From: Micromonospora parva | Lineage (GTDB): Bacteria; Actinomycetota; Actinomycetes; Mycobacteriales; Micromonosporaceae | Reading direction: 5' to 3' | Length of the DNA stretch: 64,000 nt | Assembly (NCBI RefSeq): GCF_000718515.1 | Contig: NZ_JNZS01000016.1 | Coordinates: 70,353-134,352 of the forward strand | Program-made: the position numbers and the translations under genes | Shown: positions 35,836 to 44,530 of the stretch, in pieces | How positions within the stretch are numbered: position 1 is the first letter of the stretch | Layout of the letters: every line of letters starts with the position of its first letter | The notes under the pieces: generated by a model | What the model was told of the DNA's origin: nothing | Databases searched by the model: none | Seen by the model: the letters and a program-made list of their open reading frames with translations, nothing else

Positions 35836-38310
35836 GTGACCCAGTCTGTTCATCAGCGGATCGCCGACGAGCTCGGCGTGGCCGAGCGTCAGGTGCGGGC
35901 GGCCGTGGAGCTGCTCGACGGCGGCGCCACAGTGCCGTTCATCGCCCGTTACCGCAAGGAGGCCACCGGCCTGCTCGACGACACCCAGCTGCGCACCCTG
36001 GAGGAGCGGCTGCGCTACCTGCGCGAGCTGGACGAGCGGCGGGCGGCCGTCCTGGAGTCGATCCGCGGTCAGGGCAAGTTGGACGAGGCCCTGGAAGCGC
36101 AGATCATGGCCGCCGACTCGAAGTCGCGGCTGGAGGACATCTACCTGCCCTACAAGCCGAAGCGGCGGACCCGGGCCCAGATCGCCCGCGAGGCCGGCCT
36201 CGCCCCGCTGGCCGAGACGCTGCTGGCCGACCCGACCCAGGACCCGAAGGCCACCGCCGCCGCGTTCGTCGACGCGGAGAAGGGCGTCGCCGACGCGGCC
36301 GCCGCGCTGGAGGGCGCGCGGGCCATCCTCATCGAGACCTTCGCCGAGGACGCCGACCTGATCGGCACGCTGCGCGAGCAGATGTGGTCGCGGGGCCGGC
36401 TGGTTTCCCGGGTACGCGACGGTCAGGAGGCCGCCGGCGCCAAGTTCGCCGACTACTTCGACTTCTCCGAGCCGTACCCGAAGCTGCCCTCGCACCGGAT
36501 CCTGGCGATGTTCCGGGGCGAGAAGGAGGGCGTGCTCGACCTGACCATGGAGCCGGAGGAGGCCGGTGAGGCGGACGCGGCGCCGACCGGCCCGACCCGG
36601 TACGAGGCGGCCATCGCCGGCCGGTTCGGGGTGTCCGACGCGGGCCGCCCGGCCGACCGCTGGCTGACCGACACGGTCCGCTGGGCGTGGCGTACCCGGA
36701 TCCTCATCCACCTCGGCGCGGACCTGCGGATGCGGCTGTGGCAGGCCGCCGAGGAGGAGGCGGTGCGGGTCTTCGCCACCAACCTGCGGGACCTGCTGCT
36801 CGCCGCGCCGGCCGGCACCCGGCCCACCATGGGCCTGGACCCGGGCCTGCGCACCGGCGTGAAGGTGGCGGTGGTGGACGCCACCGGCAAGGTGGTCGCC
36901 ACCGACACCATCTACCCGCACGAGCCGCGCCGGCAGTGGGACGCGTCGGTGGAGACCCTGGCCCGACTGGCCGGGGCGCACGGGGTGGAGCTGATCGCGA
37001 TCGGCAATGGCACCGCCTCCCGCGAGACGGACAAGCTCGCCGGTGACCTGATCGCCCGGCACCCGCAGCTCAACCTGACCAAGGTGATGGTCTCCGAGGC
37101 CGGCGCGTCGGTCTACTCCGCCTCCGCGTACGCCGCGCAGGAGCTGCCCGGGATGGACGTGTCGCTGCGCGGCGCGGTCTCCATCGCCCGGCGTCTGCAG
37201 GATCCCCTGGCAGAGCTGGTCAAGATCGACCCGCGGTCGATCGGCGTCGGCCAGTACCAGCATGACCTGTCCGAGGTGAAGCTGTCCCGGTCGCTGGACG
37301 CGGTGGTGGAGGACTGCGTCAACGCGGTCGGCGTGGACGTCAACACCGCCTCCGCGCCGCTGCTGACCCGGGTCTCCGGGATCGGCGCCGGGCTGGCCGA
37401 GAACATCGTGCTGCACCGGGACGCCAACGGGCCGTTCCGCTCGCGTACCGAGTTGAAGAAGGTGGCCCGGCTCGGCCCGAAGGCGTTCGAGCAGTGCGCC
37501 GGCTTCCTGCGCATCCCCGGCGGCGACGACCCACTGGACTCGTCCAGCGTGCACCCCGAGGCGTACCCGGTGGTGCGCCGGATCCTGACCAGCACCGGTC
37601 AGGATCTGCGCTCGGTGATCGGTAAGAGCACGATCCTGCGCGGGCTGCGGGCCACCGACTTCGTCGACGACCGGTTCGGCCTGCCCACCGTCACCGACAT
37701 CATCGCCGAGCTGGAGAAGCCGGGCCGCGATCCCCGCCCCGAGTTCCGCACCGCCACCTTCGTCGAGGGGGTGGAGAAGATCAGCGACCTGACGCCCGGC
37801 ATGGTGCTGGAAGGGGTGGTCACCAACGTGGCCGCGTTCGGCGCGTTCGTGGACGTCGGGGTGCACCAGGACGGTCTGGTGCACGTCTCGGCGATGTCCC
37901 GGACCTTCGTGAAGGACCCCCGCGAGGTGGTGAAGTCCGGCGACGTGGTCAAGGTCCGGGTGCTCGATGTGGACGTACCCCGCAAGCGCATCTCGTTGAC
38001 CCTGCGCCTGGACGACGAGCCGGCGGCCGGCGGTGCTGGTCGGACGAGCCAGGAGGGGCGTGGCGGCCCGGCGCAGCGCGCACCGCAGGGCGGTCGTGGC
38101 GGCCAGGGCGGTGGCGGCGGCCAAGGTGGCCGCGGCGGGCAGGGAGGTCGTGGCGGGCAGGGCGGTGCCGGCGGGCAGGGTGGTCGTGGCGGTCAGGGTG
38201 GTCGCGGCGGCGGGCAGCACGGCGGTCGCGGCGGGCAGCAGCGGCAGGGCGCACCGGCGCCGGCCAACGACGCGATGGCCGAAGCCCTGCGCCGCGCCGG
38301 CCTGGCCTGA
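35836..38310 (+). CDS. tex: Tex family RNA-binding transcription accessory protein
   Basis: An 824-residue Tex protein. An N-terminal helical region ([34 protein letters not shown]), a YqgF/RNase H-like domain ([17 protein letters not shown]), helix-hairpin-helix repeats ([20 protein letters not shown]) and one S1 domain ([20 protein letters not shown], then HQDGLVHVS) appear in the standard order. After the S1 domain comes an unusual tail of about 90 residues made almost only of Gly, Arg and Gln (RGG and GGQ units), before [14 protein letters not shown] 35836 begins the family sequence, preceded by AGGCGG. A long palindrome follows the stop. Confidence 0.93.
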   Translation: MTQSVHQRIADELGVAERQVRAAVELLDGGATVPFIARYRKEATGLLDDTQLRTLEERLRYLRELDERRAAVLESIRGQGKLDEALEAQIMAADSKSRLEDIYLPYKPKRRTRAQIAREAGLAPLAETLLADPTQDPKATAAAFVDAEKGVADAAAALEGARAILIETFAEDADLIGTLREQMWSRGRLVSRVRDGQEAAGAKFADYFDFSEPYPKLPSHRILAMFRGEKEGVLDLTMEPEEAGEADAAPTGPTRYEAAIAGRFGVSDAGRPADRWLTDTVRWAWRTRILIHLGADLRMRLWQAAEEEAVRVFATNLRDLLLAAPAGTRPTMGLDPGLRTGVKVAVVDATGKVVATDTIYPHEPRRQWDASVETLARLAGAHGVELIAIGNGTASRETDKLAGDLIARHPQLNLTKVMVSEAGASVYSASAYAAQELPGMDVSLRGAVSIARRLQDPLAELVKIDPRSIGVGQYQHDLSEVKLSRSLDAVVEDCVNAVGVDVNTASAPLLTRVSGIGAGLAENIVLHRDANGPFRSRTELKKVARLGPKAFEQCAGFLRIPGGDDPLDSSSVHPEAYPVVRRILTSTGQDLRSVIGKSTILRGLRATDFVDDRFGLPTVTDIIAELEKPGRDPRPEFRTATFVEGVEKISDLTPGMVLEGVVTNVAAFGAFVDVGVHQDGLVHVSAMSRTFVKDPREVVKSGDVVKVRVLDVDVPRKRISLTLRLDDEPAAGGAGRTSQEGRGGPAQRAPQGGRGGQGGGGGQGGRGGQGGRGGQGGAGGQGGRGGQGGRGGGQHGGRGGQQRQGAPAPANDAMAEALRRAGLA

Positions 38311-38359
38311 CCCCGGTCAACCGGCGCGAGCGATCGACCGAAACGCCCCCGCCACAGCA

Positions 38360-38406
38360 GATCTTGGACAGTTTCCGTTCAGACGGAACGGAAACTGTCC
38401 AAGATC
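38360..38406. repeat. Intergenic palindrome, subtype C
   Basis: A 21-bp perfect stem (38360-38380 with 38386-38406; left arm begins GATCTTGGACAGTTTCCGTT) around the loop AGACG. It lies between the convergent ends of tex and the DUF389 gene and has the same end-GATC plus TTTC layout as the other palindromes. It would make a very stable two-way terminator. Confidence 0.85.
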
Positions 38407-38456
38407 GGAGTCCGTCCGGGCGACGACCCGCGCGAAACGCGAGCCAGGCCGATGAC

Positions 38457-38542
38457 GTGGTCGCGGCCGGTGGCCGCGACGGTGAGTCGATCCCGTTGCG
38501 GACGCTGCTCACCCGGTTGCTGGACGACGGGACCGACGAGCC
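38457..38542 (+). pseudogene. 3'-end fragment duplicated from the gene at 40075
   Basis: These 86 bases align without gaps to 40420-40505, and 52 of them (38484-38535) are identical. In frame they encode AAGGRDGESIPLRTLLTRLL, the same as the C-terminal end of the 40075-40530 protein. No upstream part of that gene is present. The fragment overlaps, antisense, the last codons of the DUF389 gene. Confidence 0.65.
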
Positions 38543-39456
38543 AGACCCCACCACCAGACCTGCTGCACCACGAGGGTGAGCAGTCCGGCCAGGACGATCG
38601 CACACAGGTTGATCACCAGTTGGAGGGCCGAGCCGCCCGCTTCGTCCCACACTCCGTAGGCGGCGGCCACCGCCACGTTCGCGGCGGCCGGGACCGTGGT
38701 CACCGAGATCAGCACGCCGACCAGGCTGCCGGACTTCTTCGACGTCAACGAGAGCATCCCGGCCACGCCGGCAAGTAGACCGACCACCCAGGACAGCGCG
38801 TCCGGCCGCCAGATGAAGTCGGTGAGCGGACGTTCGGCGAGCAGCATCTCCCGACTGACCAGGCCGGCGGCGGTCAACGCCCAGGTGCTCAGCACGGTGA
38901 CCGCCATGGCCGCCATAAAACCGACAGTCAGGGCAAGCACCGAGCGGCCGATCACGTCCAACCGACGACGTAGCAACGCCACGCAGAGCGCGGCGAGCGG
39001 GCCGAACTCCGGACCGACCACCATCGCCCCGACAATGAGGATCGGCTGGTCCAACAGCACACCGATGCCGGCGATCATGGTGGCCACCACGATCAGTACG
39101 AGGTAGGTGCCGGACAGTTCGGTCTGCTCGCCAGTCTTCGCGGCGATCTCGTCCCAGACCACCGCGTCCGCCCCGCTGCCCGGTGCCCGCTCCGCCGCTC
39201 GGTCAGCCGCGGCGGAGACGGTCAACTCCACATCGTCGGCCGCGATGCCGCCGGTGTCGTCCACCCCCATCCGCTGCAACTCCTGCAACACCCGGTCGGC
39301 GCTCTCCCGCACGACGTCGAACTGGATGAGGTCGCCCGGGGGCTGCCGGGCGACGCCGGGCAGCACCACCAGGTGGGTCACGCCGGGCTCGGCGGCCAGC
39401 AGGTCGATCACGTTCGCCGACTGCTCCGGCGAAGCGATCACCCTCAGGTGCAGCAC
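38509..39456 (-). CDS. DUF389 integral membrane protein
   Basis: A 315-residue DUF389 (TIGR00341-like) protein. A soluble N-terminal domain (MLHLRVIASPEQSANVIDLL, to about 110) is followed by six or so membrane helices including the family blocks ILIVGAMVVGPEFGPLAALC and SVTTVPAAANVAVA. Function unknown; a transport or sensing role is only speculation. GTG 39456 has GGGAGG four bases upstream. The last nine residues (RRSRRPATG) are encoded antisense to the duplicated fragment at 38457-38542, so its native C-terminus was probably replaced. Confidence 0.85.
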   Translation of the reverse strand: MLHLRVIASPEQSANVIDLLAAEPGVTHLVVLPGVARQPPGDLIQFDVVRESADRVLQELQRMGVDDTGGIAADDVELTVSAAADRAAERAPGSGADAVVWDEIAAKTGEQTELSGTYLVLIVVATMIAGIGVLLDQPILIVGAMVVGPEFGPLAALCVALLRRRLDVIGRSVLALTVGFMAAMAVTVLSTWALTAAGLVSREMLLAERPLTDFIWRPDALSWVVGLLAGVAGMLSLTSKKSGSLVGVLISVTTVPAAANVAVAAAYGVWDEAGGSALQLVINLCAIVLAGLLTLVVQQVWWWGLARRSRRPATG

Positions 39457-40074
39457 GTGTCCTCCCCCTCACCCGACCGGCCGGTCCCCTACCCGCCCGA
39501 CCGGCCGGTCGAGACCCTACCGCCCGGCCGCCGGCCGCACCGACCGCAGGAGGGCGTACGGCTGCTGAACCCGCAATGGCCTGGTCGACCGACCCTGCCC
39601 GGCGACGCGTGCCGGGCGCAACCACGCGGCGGGTTGCCGGGCAGGGCAGCCGCGCCGGGCAAAGAACCTCTTGCGGCATCCTTTGGAGCTGATGCGGCAA
39701 ACGAATCGCGCCGTATCCCGCGCCACCGCGTCGCTCCGAATCTGATACGACGAGCGGGTCATGCCGTGATGTCACAAACGGGTCAGCTCGAAAGGACTCG
39801 CCAAGCACTCCCAGACCGGGCGCGGGACACAGGTGGCGCAGGGGAGGACGGGACCGTCCACAGCGGCGGCTGTGGACGACCCCGCGCAGCGCCCGCTCGA
39901 CCCGCTCGGCACTGGCGGCGCGCGGAGAGCGAATGGCCCGCAGGAGCGCAGCGGGCGGCTGGACGCTGTCATCGACCTGGGTGCGGTCGGCGTGGTCGAC
40001 CCCGCGGTGGACCTGATCGTCCGGCACACGCTGCGGGCCGTACTCGACTGAGCCGGTGGCGTACCGTCACCCTC
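39457..40074. other. 618-base region with little or no coding
   Basis: It begins with two copies of CCCGACCGGCCGGTC (39472-39486, 39496-39510; 24-base period) just upstream of the DUF389 gene. A perfect 10-bp hairpin CGTCCACAGC-4-GCTGTGGACG lies at 39855-39878. The last 150 bases look coding (see 39833-40051). The rest shows nothing I can name. Confidence 0.4.
39833..40051 (+). CDS. Possible small protein or gene remnant
   Basis: The reading frame ends in LDAVIDLGAVGVVDPAVDLI followed by VRHTLRAVLD and a stop, with GC-rich third positions like a true gene. The N-terminal half is arginine- and glycine-rich, has no ribosome site and crosses a hairpin. It may be the 3' remnant of a lost gene or a short protein of about 60 residues. 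Low confidence. Confidence 0.3.
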   Translation: MAQGRTGPSTAAAVDDPAQRPLDPLGTGGARRANGPQERSGRLDAVIDLGAVGVVDPAVDLIVRHTLRAVLD

Positions 40075-40530
40075 GTGGGTGAGCGGGACGCCCGGGAGTG
40101 GCGGGATCAGCAGCGGCAGGCGGTGCGGGCGCACGCCGACGCGGACGCGCGGCGGCGGGCCGCCGAGCACGCGCAGGCGGCGGACCTGGTGGCCTGGTTC
40201 GTGGCTGAGGCCACCCGGCGAGGGCTGCCCACCACCCGGTTGGCCGCCCGGGGGTACGACGGGCGTGGACGCTACCGGACCAGGCTGACCGGCTGGTATG
40301 TCGACCGGGCCGAGACCCGGGCGGTGGACGTGGATGGCCGGTTCCACCTGTTGACAGTGCCGGGTGGTTGGCGGGCCTGGCTCTTCGGTGTCGACCCGGA
40401 ACCCAGCCCGGCGCCGTTGGTCGTCGGGGCCGGCGGTCGCGACGGCGAGTCGATCCCGTTGCGGACGCTGCTCACCCGGTTGCTGGACGACGGGACCGGC
40501 GAGCCGGGTTCGACCCCCGCCCGACTCTGA
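40075..40530 (+). CDS. Protein of unknown function, 151 residues
   Basis: A small soluble protein with a highly charged N-terminal helix (AREWRDQQRQAVRAHADADA) and a C-terminal half containing YRTRLTGWYVDRAETRAVDV and VPGGWRAWLFGVDPEP. I do not recognise the family. TACCGT (40062-40067) lies seven bases before GTG 40075, and there is no ribosome site, suggesting a leaderless transcript. Its C-terminal 29 codons have a second copy at 38457-38542. Confidence 0.65.
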   Translation: MGERDAREWRDQQRQAVRAHADADARRRAAEHAQAADLVAWFVAEATRRGLPTTRLAARGYDGRGRYRTRLTGWYVDRAETRAVDVDGRFHLLTVPGGWRAWLFGVDPEPSPAPLVVGAGGRDGESIPLRTLLTRLLDDGTGEPGSTPARL

Positions 40531-40553
40531 GGGGGCCGGCCGGCCCGTCTCAC

Positions 40554-40682
40554 ATGCGGTGGCCGGCCACCGTCACCGTCACGTCCGCCGGGGTGACCGA
40601 CGAGGTCAGCCCCCGCATCGGGCTGCCGGACGTCGTCGAGAACAGCGCGAGCGGTTTCAGCCGCCTGTTCCACACCGAATAG
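40554..40682 (+). pseudogene. Coding-like remnant, 42 codons
   Basis: From ATG 40554 the frame RWPATVTVTSAGVTDEVSPR to SGFSRLFHTE has consistently G or C third positions, then TAG. No ribosome site and no recognisable domain. It is probably a leftover from a larger gene at the left border of the polysaccharide locus. It could also be a chance frame. Confidence 0.25.
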
Positions 40683-40694
40683 CGCGAACGGTCG

Positions 40695-40722
40695 TTTGTC
40701 CATAGTAGCGACCCCCTATGAT
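40695..40722 (+). promoter_or_regulatory. Promoter of the polysaccharide locus
   Basis: TTTGTC (40695-40700) and the near-consensus TATGAT (40717-40722) with a 16-base spacer. Transcription would start near 40729, about 93 bases before the first gene. Confidence 0.55.
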
Positions 40723-40734
40723 TGATTCATCCTC

Positions 40735-40751
40735 GTTTGACCAGTTCAAAC
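40735..40751. promoter_or_regulatory. Possible operator GTTTGA-N5-TCAAAC
   Basis: A perfect 6-bp dyad with five-base centre, a few bases downstream of the predicted transcription start. It is well placed to block elongation or initiation of the exopolysaccharide genes. The regulator is unknown. Confidence 0.45.
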
Positions 40752-40821
40752 CAAAGGCCCAATTGGTGAATCTCGTACGCATTCAAGAGGATCCTCACTG
40801 CATTTCGTCAGGAATCACGCC

Positions 40822-41859
40822 ATGCTGAGTGTTCCGCTCGCTGGCGGAATCGTTCTCGCACTCGTCGTCGGCACGCTGCTGCAACCGCTCGTTCTTCGCC
40901 TGCTGAGAGCAGCAGCGGTGCTCGACATACCGTCGGAGCGGTCCTCGCACAGCACACCGGTTCCGCGCGGCGGGGGCGTGGGAGTCGCCGCGGCGGCGGG
41001 GCTCGCGCTTCTCCTGAACGAACACGCCCGGTCCATCGCCGTACCGCTGCTCTTCTTCGCGGCGATCGGGCTCCTGGAAGACCTGCGGGGGGTCCCGATC
41101 CGCAGCCGACTGCTCCTGCAGGTGCTGGCCGGCCTGGGCACGGCGGTGATCCTGGTGCCCGGCGGACAGACCTGGTACGTCCACGTGCTCCTCGTCCTCG
41201 CCCTGGCGGCCTGGGTGACCTCGTACGTGAACGCCTTCAACTTCATGGACGGCATCAACGGCATCTCGGCCGTGCACGCGATCCTCGGCGGGTTGGCGTA
41301 CGCCGTGCTCGGAGTGCTCACGGACCTTCCGCTACTGATCGCGGCCGGCAGTCTGATCGCCGCCGCCTCGCTGACATTCCTGCCCTGGAACGCCTGGGTC
41401 GCGAAGGTCTTTCTCGGCGATGTCGGGTCGTACGCCCTGGGCGGTGCGCTCAGCACGATCGCCGCCTACGCCATCGTGCGCGGCACGCCGCCGGAGGCCG
41501 CCGTGGCGCCACTCGCGTTGTATCTCGCCGACACGGGCTGGACGCTCCTGCGCCGCATCAGCAAGGGCGAAGCCTGGTACCGCCCCCACCGCAACCACGC
41601 CTATCAGCGGCTGACGGACGGCGGTTGGTCGCACCAGCGGGTCACCGCGACGACCGCCGTCGTCGGCGCGGCAGTGGCCGGCTGCCTGGTCGCCGCGTCC
41701 TTCAGCGGACCAGTCACCCGGGTCGCGCTGGACGCCACGGCCCTCGCCATCCTCGCCGCCTACCTCGCTGCCCCCGCCTGGCTCACCGCACAGCGGGCCC
41801 AGCCTTCGCCGGAAGGAAGAACGATCCATGCCAGAACTGTCAGCTCAACGAGCCGGTGA
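40822..41859 (+). CDS. Initiating polyprenyl-phosphate sugar-1-P transferase (WbpL-like)
   Basis: A 345-residue MraY/WecA superfamily enzyme with about ten membrane helices. ERSSHSTPVPRGGGVG is the nucleotide-sugar-side loop, EDLRGVPIRSRL the DD-like motif, AFNFMDGINGIS the catalytic Asp motif, FLGDVGSYALGG the metal site and HRNHAYQRLT the C-terminal HxHxYQRL. These forms match WbpL/WreU-type enzymes that start polysaccharides on undecaprenyl phosphate with an N-acetyl 6-deoxyhexosamine-1-phosphate. The neighbouring reductase and WbpM-like dehydratase suggest UDP-QuiNAc as donor. First gene of the locus, overlapping the next gene by 32 bases. Confidence 0.88.
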   Translation: MLSVPLAGGIVLALVVGTLLQPLVLRLLRAAAVLDIPSERSSHSTPVPRGGGVGVAAAAGLALLLNEHARSIAVPLLFFAAIGLLEDLRGVPIRSRLLLQVLAGLGTAVILVPGGQTWYVHVLLVLALAAWVTSYVNAFNFMDGINGISAVHAILGGLAYAVLGVLTDLPLLIAAGSLIAAASLTFLPWNAWVAKVFLGDVGSYALGGALSTIAAYAIVRGTPPEAAVAPLALYLADTGWTLLRRISKGEAWYRPHRNHAYQRLTDGGWSHQRVTATTAVVGAAVAGCLVAASFSGPVTRVALDATALAILAAYLAAPAWLTAQRAQPSPEGRTIHARTVSSTSR

Positions 41860-42928
41860 CCCGGCCGGCCCCGGGAACCGGCCGGTGAAGAAGGTCGCGG
41901 TGCTGGGCAGCAGCGGCTTCGTCGGCCGCGCGGTCGTCGCCGAGCTGCGCAGCAGAGGTGTCGAGGTCCAACTCGTCTCCGCACCGCGCCTGTCGTGGCC
42001 ACTCACCGAGTCACTCCGGAGCAATTCGGTGCCGGCGGATCTCCAGCGGGACGTCGTCGATGCCCTCGCCGCACAGCTCGACGGCGCACACGTCGTGATC
42101 AACACGGCCGGGCTGCCGAACGGGTCCGCCCCGGACAGCGCGGAGTTGTACGGCGGAAACGCACTGCTGCCCACCCTCGTCGCCCGAGCCAGCGCCCTCG
42201 TCAACGCCGACCGGCTGGTCCACGTCAGCTCGGCGGCGGCGCAGGGGGCGATGGATCTCGACGAGACATCGCGGACGATGCCCTTCTCGCCGTACTCCCG
42301 CTCGAAGGCGGTCGGCGAACGCCTGCTGCAACGCGAGGACTGCATCGATACGGTCATCTATCGGTCGACCTGGGTTCACGACGTGGATCGACCGAACACC
42401 AGGGCGCTCGTCCGGCTCGCGCAGTCGCGGATGAGCTGCGTCGCCGGGGACGGTACCGCGCCGACACCCCAGGTCCTCATCGACGACGTCGCCGCGGCGA
42501 TCGCCCACCTCGGGCTCGTCGGCGGCCCGGTGCCGCCCATCGTGCTCCAGCCGCACAACGGCATGACGACAGGGCTGCTGCTGCGCCTGCTCGGTGGCCG
42601 CGAGCCACTGCACCTCCCACCACTGATGGCGCGGTACGCGACGCGCTGCGTCACCGCGTACGGGCGGACGGGTCTGCACGCCAACGCGCACGCCCGTCGG
42701 GTGGAGATGCTCCTGTTCGGCAAGCGGCAGACGCCGGGCTGGCTCACCGACCAGGGGTTGGCGCCCACGCTGCGCCCCGAGGCGTGGGAGCGGCTGAGGA
42801 CTGCCGGCGCCGAGCCGACACCCGCCGCGACGCCGAACGCCGACGCCGTGGCGCGGCCCCGAACAGGTGACCGGCGACCGGTCGACACGAGCGGAGCGGA
42901 CGCGGAAAACCGCTCCCTGACGACGTAG
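41828..42928 (+). CDS. NAD-dependent epimerase/reductase (WbpV/WreQ-like)
   Basis: A 366-residue extended SDR. VAVLGSSGFVGRAVVAELRS is the cofactor loop, HVSSAAAQG carries Ser, and SPYSRSKAVGERLLQ the Tyr-x-x-x-Lys pair. Together with the WbpM-like dehydratase at 44531 it could reduce UDP-4-keto-6-deoxy-GlcNAc to UDP-QuiNAc, as WbpV/WreQ do next to their WbpL/WreU partners. That is an inference from context. ATG 41828 follows AAGGAAG and lies inside the previous gene. The last 45 residues are disordered and polar. Confidence 0.75.
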   Translation: MPELSAQRAGDPAGPGNRPVKKVAVLGSSGFVGRAVVAELRSRGVEVQLVSAPRLSWPLTESLRSNSVPADLQRDVVDALAAQLDGAHVVINTAGLPNGSAPDSAELYGGNALLPTLVARASALVNADRLVHVSSAAAQGAMDLDETSRTMPFSPYSRSKAVGERLLQREDCIDTVIYRSTWVHDVDRPNTRALVRLAQSRMSCVAGDGTAPTPQVLIDDVAAAIAHLGLVGGPVPPIVLQPHNGMTTGLLLRLLGGREPLHLPPLMARYATRCVTAYGRTGLHANAHARRVEMLLFGKRQTPGWLTDQGLAPTLRPEAWERLRTAGAEPTPAATPNADAVARPRTGDRRPVDTSGADAENRSLTT

Positions 42929-42954
42929 CTCCGCCCCCAACAGGAAGGCTCTCC

Positions 42955-43032
42955 ATGGCTCTCGCCCCCGGGTCAGGCCCGACCGACCTGATCGGTTCCT
43001 TTGCTGCTCCGGCCACGGTGGCAGCGCGGTGA
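42955..43032 (+). CDS. 25-residue leader ORF coupled to the next gene
   Basis: AGGAAGG lies seven bases before ATG 42955, and the 25-codon frame (MALAPGSGPTDLIGSFAAPA, ending in VAAR) stops at TGA 43030-43032, which overlaps the GTG start of the WbuB-like gene by four bases. That GTG lacks its own ribosome site. The likely role is translational coupling; the peptide itself has no recognisable feature. Confidence 0.5.
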   Translation: MALAPGSGPTDLIGSFAAPATVAAR

Positions 43033-44279
43033 GAATCGGGATCATCACCCAGTGGTACGACCCGGAGGGTGGCTCCGCCGTCGTTCCGGGGATCATCAGC
43101 CGGTCGCTCGTCGCCCTCGGGCACGAGGTGCACGTGCTCACCGGCTTCCCGAACTATCCGTCCGGCCGGCTGTCTCCGGGCTACCGGCTGCGCCCCTACC
43201 GCTTCGAGATGATGAACGGCGTCTCGGTGCACCGGGTGCCGCTGGTGCCCAGTCACGACCGGTCGGCGCTCGGGCGGGCCGCCAACTATCTCAGCTTCGC
43301 GGCCTCCGCCGCGGCCCGGCTGGACCTGCTCCGCAAGGTCGACGTGTGGCTGGTCTACTCGTCGCCGGCGACGGTGACGCTGCCCGCGATGGTGGCCCGT
43401 TGGCTGCACGGACGCCCGTACGTGATTCTCATGGAGGATCTCTGGCCGGACACCCTGGCGGAGAGCGACTACGTGCGCCCGGGCCGTCGCACCGACCTGA
43501 TCGTCCGGTGGCTCAACAGGTTCTGCGACGCGGCGCACCGGGGCGCGTCCTCGGTGGCGGTCATCGCCCCTGGCATGGCCGACATCCTGAGCAACCGAGG
43601 TGTCCCCCGGGACAAACTCTCGGTCGTCTACAACTGGGTCGACGAGCGCCTCTTCCGGCCGCGAACACCTGATCCCCAGTTGGCGGCGGCCCTCGGGCTG
43701 AAGGGCTTCGTCGTCATGTACGCCGGGAGCATGGGAAACCTCCAAGGGCTCGACGTCGCCGTCGACGCCCTGGAGCATCTCGCCGACATCCCGGACCTGA
43801 CACTCGTGTTCGCCGGCAGCGGTGTGGAGGAACGCCGGCTGCGCGAATCGGCGGCACGGTACGCGCCCGGCCGGGTGGTGTTCCTCGGCCAGCAGCCGGT
43901 CGAGCGGATGGTCGAGCTGATGCCGCTCGGTGACGTCCAGTTGATCTCCCTGCGCGATCAGCCCCTCCTCCGGTCGATCATGCCCAGCAAGGTGCAGAGC
44001 ACCCTGGCGTGCGGACGTCCCATCGTGGCCGCTCTGGCGGGTGACGCGGCCCGGCTCGTCGACGAGTCCGGTGCCGGGTTCGTCGCCCCTCCCGGCGACC
44101 CCTACGCACTGGCCGACGCGATCCGTCGGATGTACGAGTTGGGCGCTGAGAAACGCGAGGAACTGGGCCGCGGCGGTCGGCAGTTCTACCTGGAACGGCT
44201 CTCCGAGCGGGTCGGCAGCGTCGCGCTCGCCATGCACCTGGAGAAGGCGGTCCGGGGCCACGTCCCGGCCGCCGGCTGA
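43029..44279 (+). CDS. Glycosyltransferase, WbuB-like (GT4)
   Basis: A 416-residue GT-B glycosyltransferase. The opening MRIGIITQWYDPEGGSAVV and LTGFPNYPSGRL, the acceptor-side LMEDLWPDTL and the donor side VIAPGMADILSNRGVP, YNWVDE, YAGSMGNLQG and PSKVQSTLACGRP closely follow the WbuB family. WbuB is the L-FucNAc transferase of E. coli O26. The capEFG operon for UDP-L-FucNAc at 46.6-49.9 kb supports the same donor. It would add the second sugar to the lipid-linked first sugar at the cytoplasmic membrane face. GTG 43029 is reached by coupling from the short upstream frame. Confidence 0.85.
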   Translation: MRIGIITQWYDPEGGSAVVPGIISRSLVALGHEVHVLTGFPNYPSGRLSPGYRLRPYRFEMMNGVSVHRVPLVPSHDRSALGRAANYLSFAASAAARLDLLRKVDVWLVYSSPATVTLPAMVARWLHGRPYVILMEDLWPDTLAESDYVRPGRRTDLIVRWLNRFCDAAHRGASSVAVIAPGMADILSNRGVPRDKLSVVYNWVDERLFRPRTPDPQLAAALGLKGFVVMYAGSMGNLQGLDVAVDALEHLADIPDLTLVFAGSGVEERRLRESAARYAPGRVVFLGQQPVERMVELMPLGDVQLISLRDQPLLRSIMPSKVQSTLACGRPIVAALAGDAARLVDESGAGFVAPPGDPYALADAIRRMYELGAEKREELGRGGRQFYLERLSERVGSVALAMHLEKAVRGHVPAAG

Positions 44280-44530
44280 TCACGGTGCCGGTGGCGTTGT
44301 CGAGGAAGACGACTCACCCGGTGGCACCCAGTGGCCAGGCCGAACGGCGGTGGCTGAGGCCGCTACAGCAGCCAGGCGCACTGGGCGGCCAATAGGATAG
44401 CCGGATCTTCAGCTCAGATAACCCGAAACACGGCCAGAGCAGCTGCTTCGCCCTGTAACAAGGACAAAGAGCGCAAAGCTCCTTCTGCCGGGCGGCGGAA
44501 GAGTCGGAGATCGGGACAGGGAGCCAGTAC

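Noticed and set aside
35752-38220. An 822-codon open frame on the minus strand opposite tex
   Set aside because: Same shadow effect; tex on the plus strand has all family motifs.
38080-38250. CRISPR-like or tandem intergenic repeat
   Set aside because: The short GGC-rich repeats are in frame within tex and encode its Gly-Arg-Gln tail.
44280-44530. Possible c-di-GMP (GEMM) riboswitch ahead of the WbpM-like gene, because of GCGCAAAGC near 44470
   Set aside because: The remaining conserved blocks are missing or in the wrong order.
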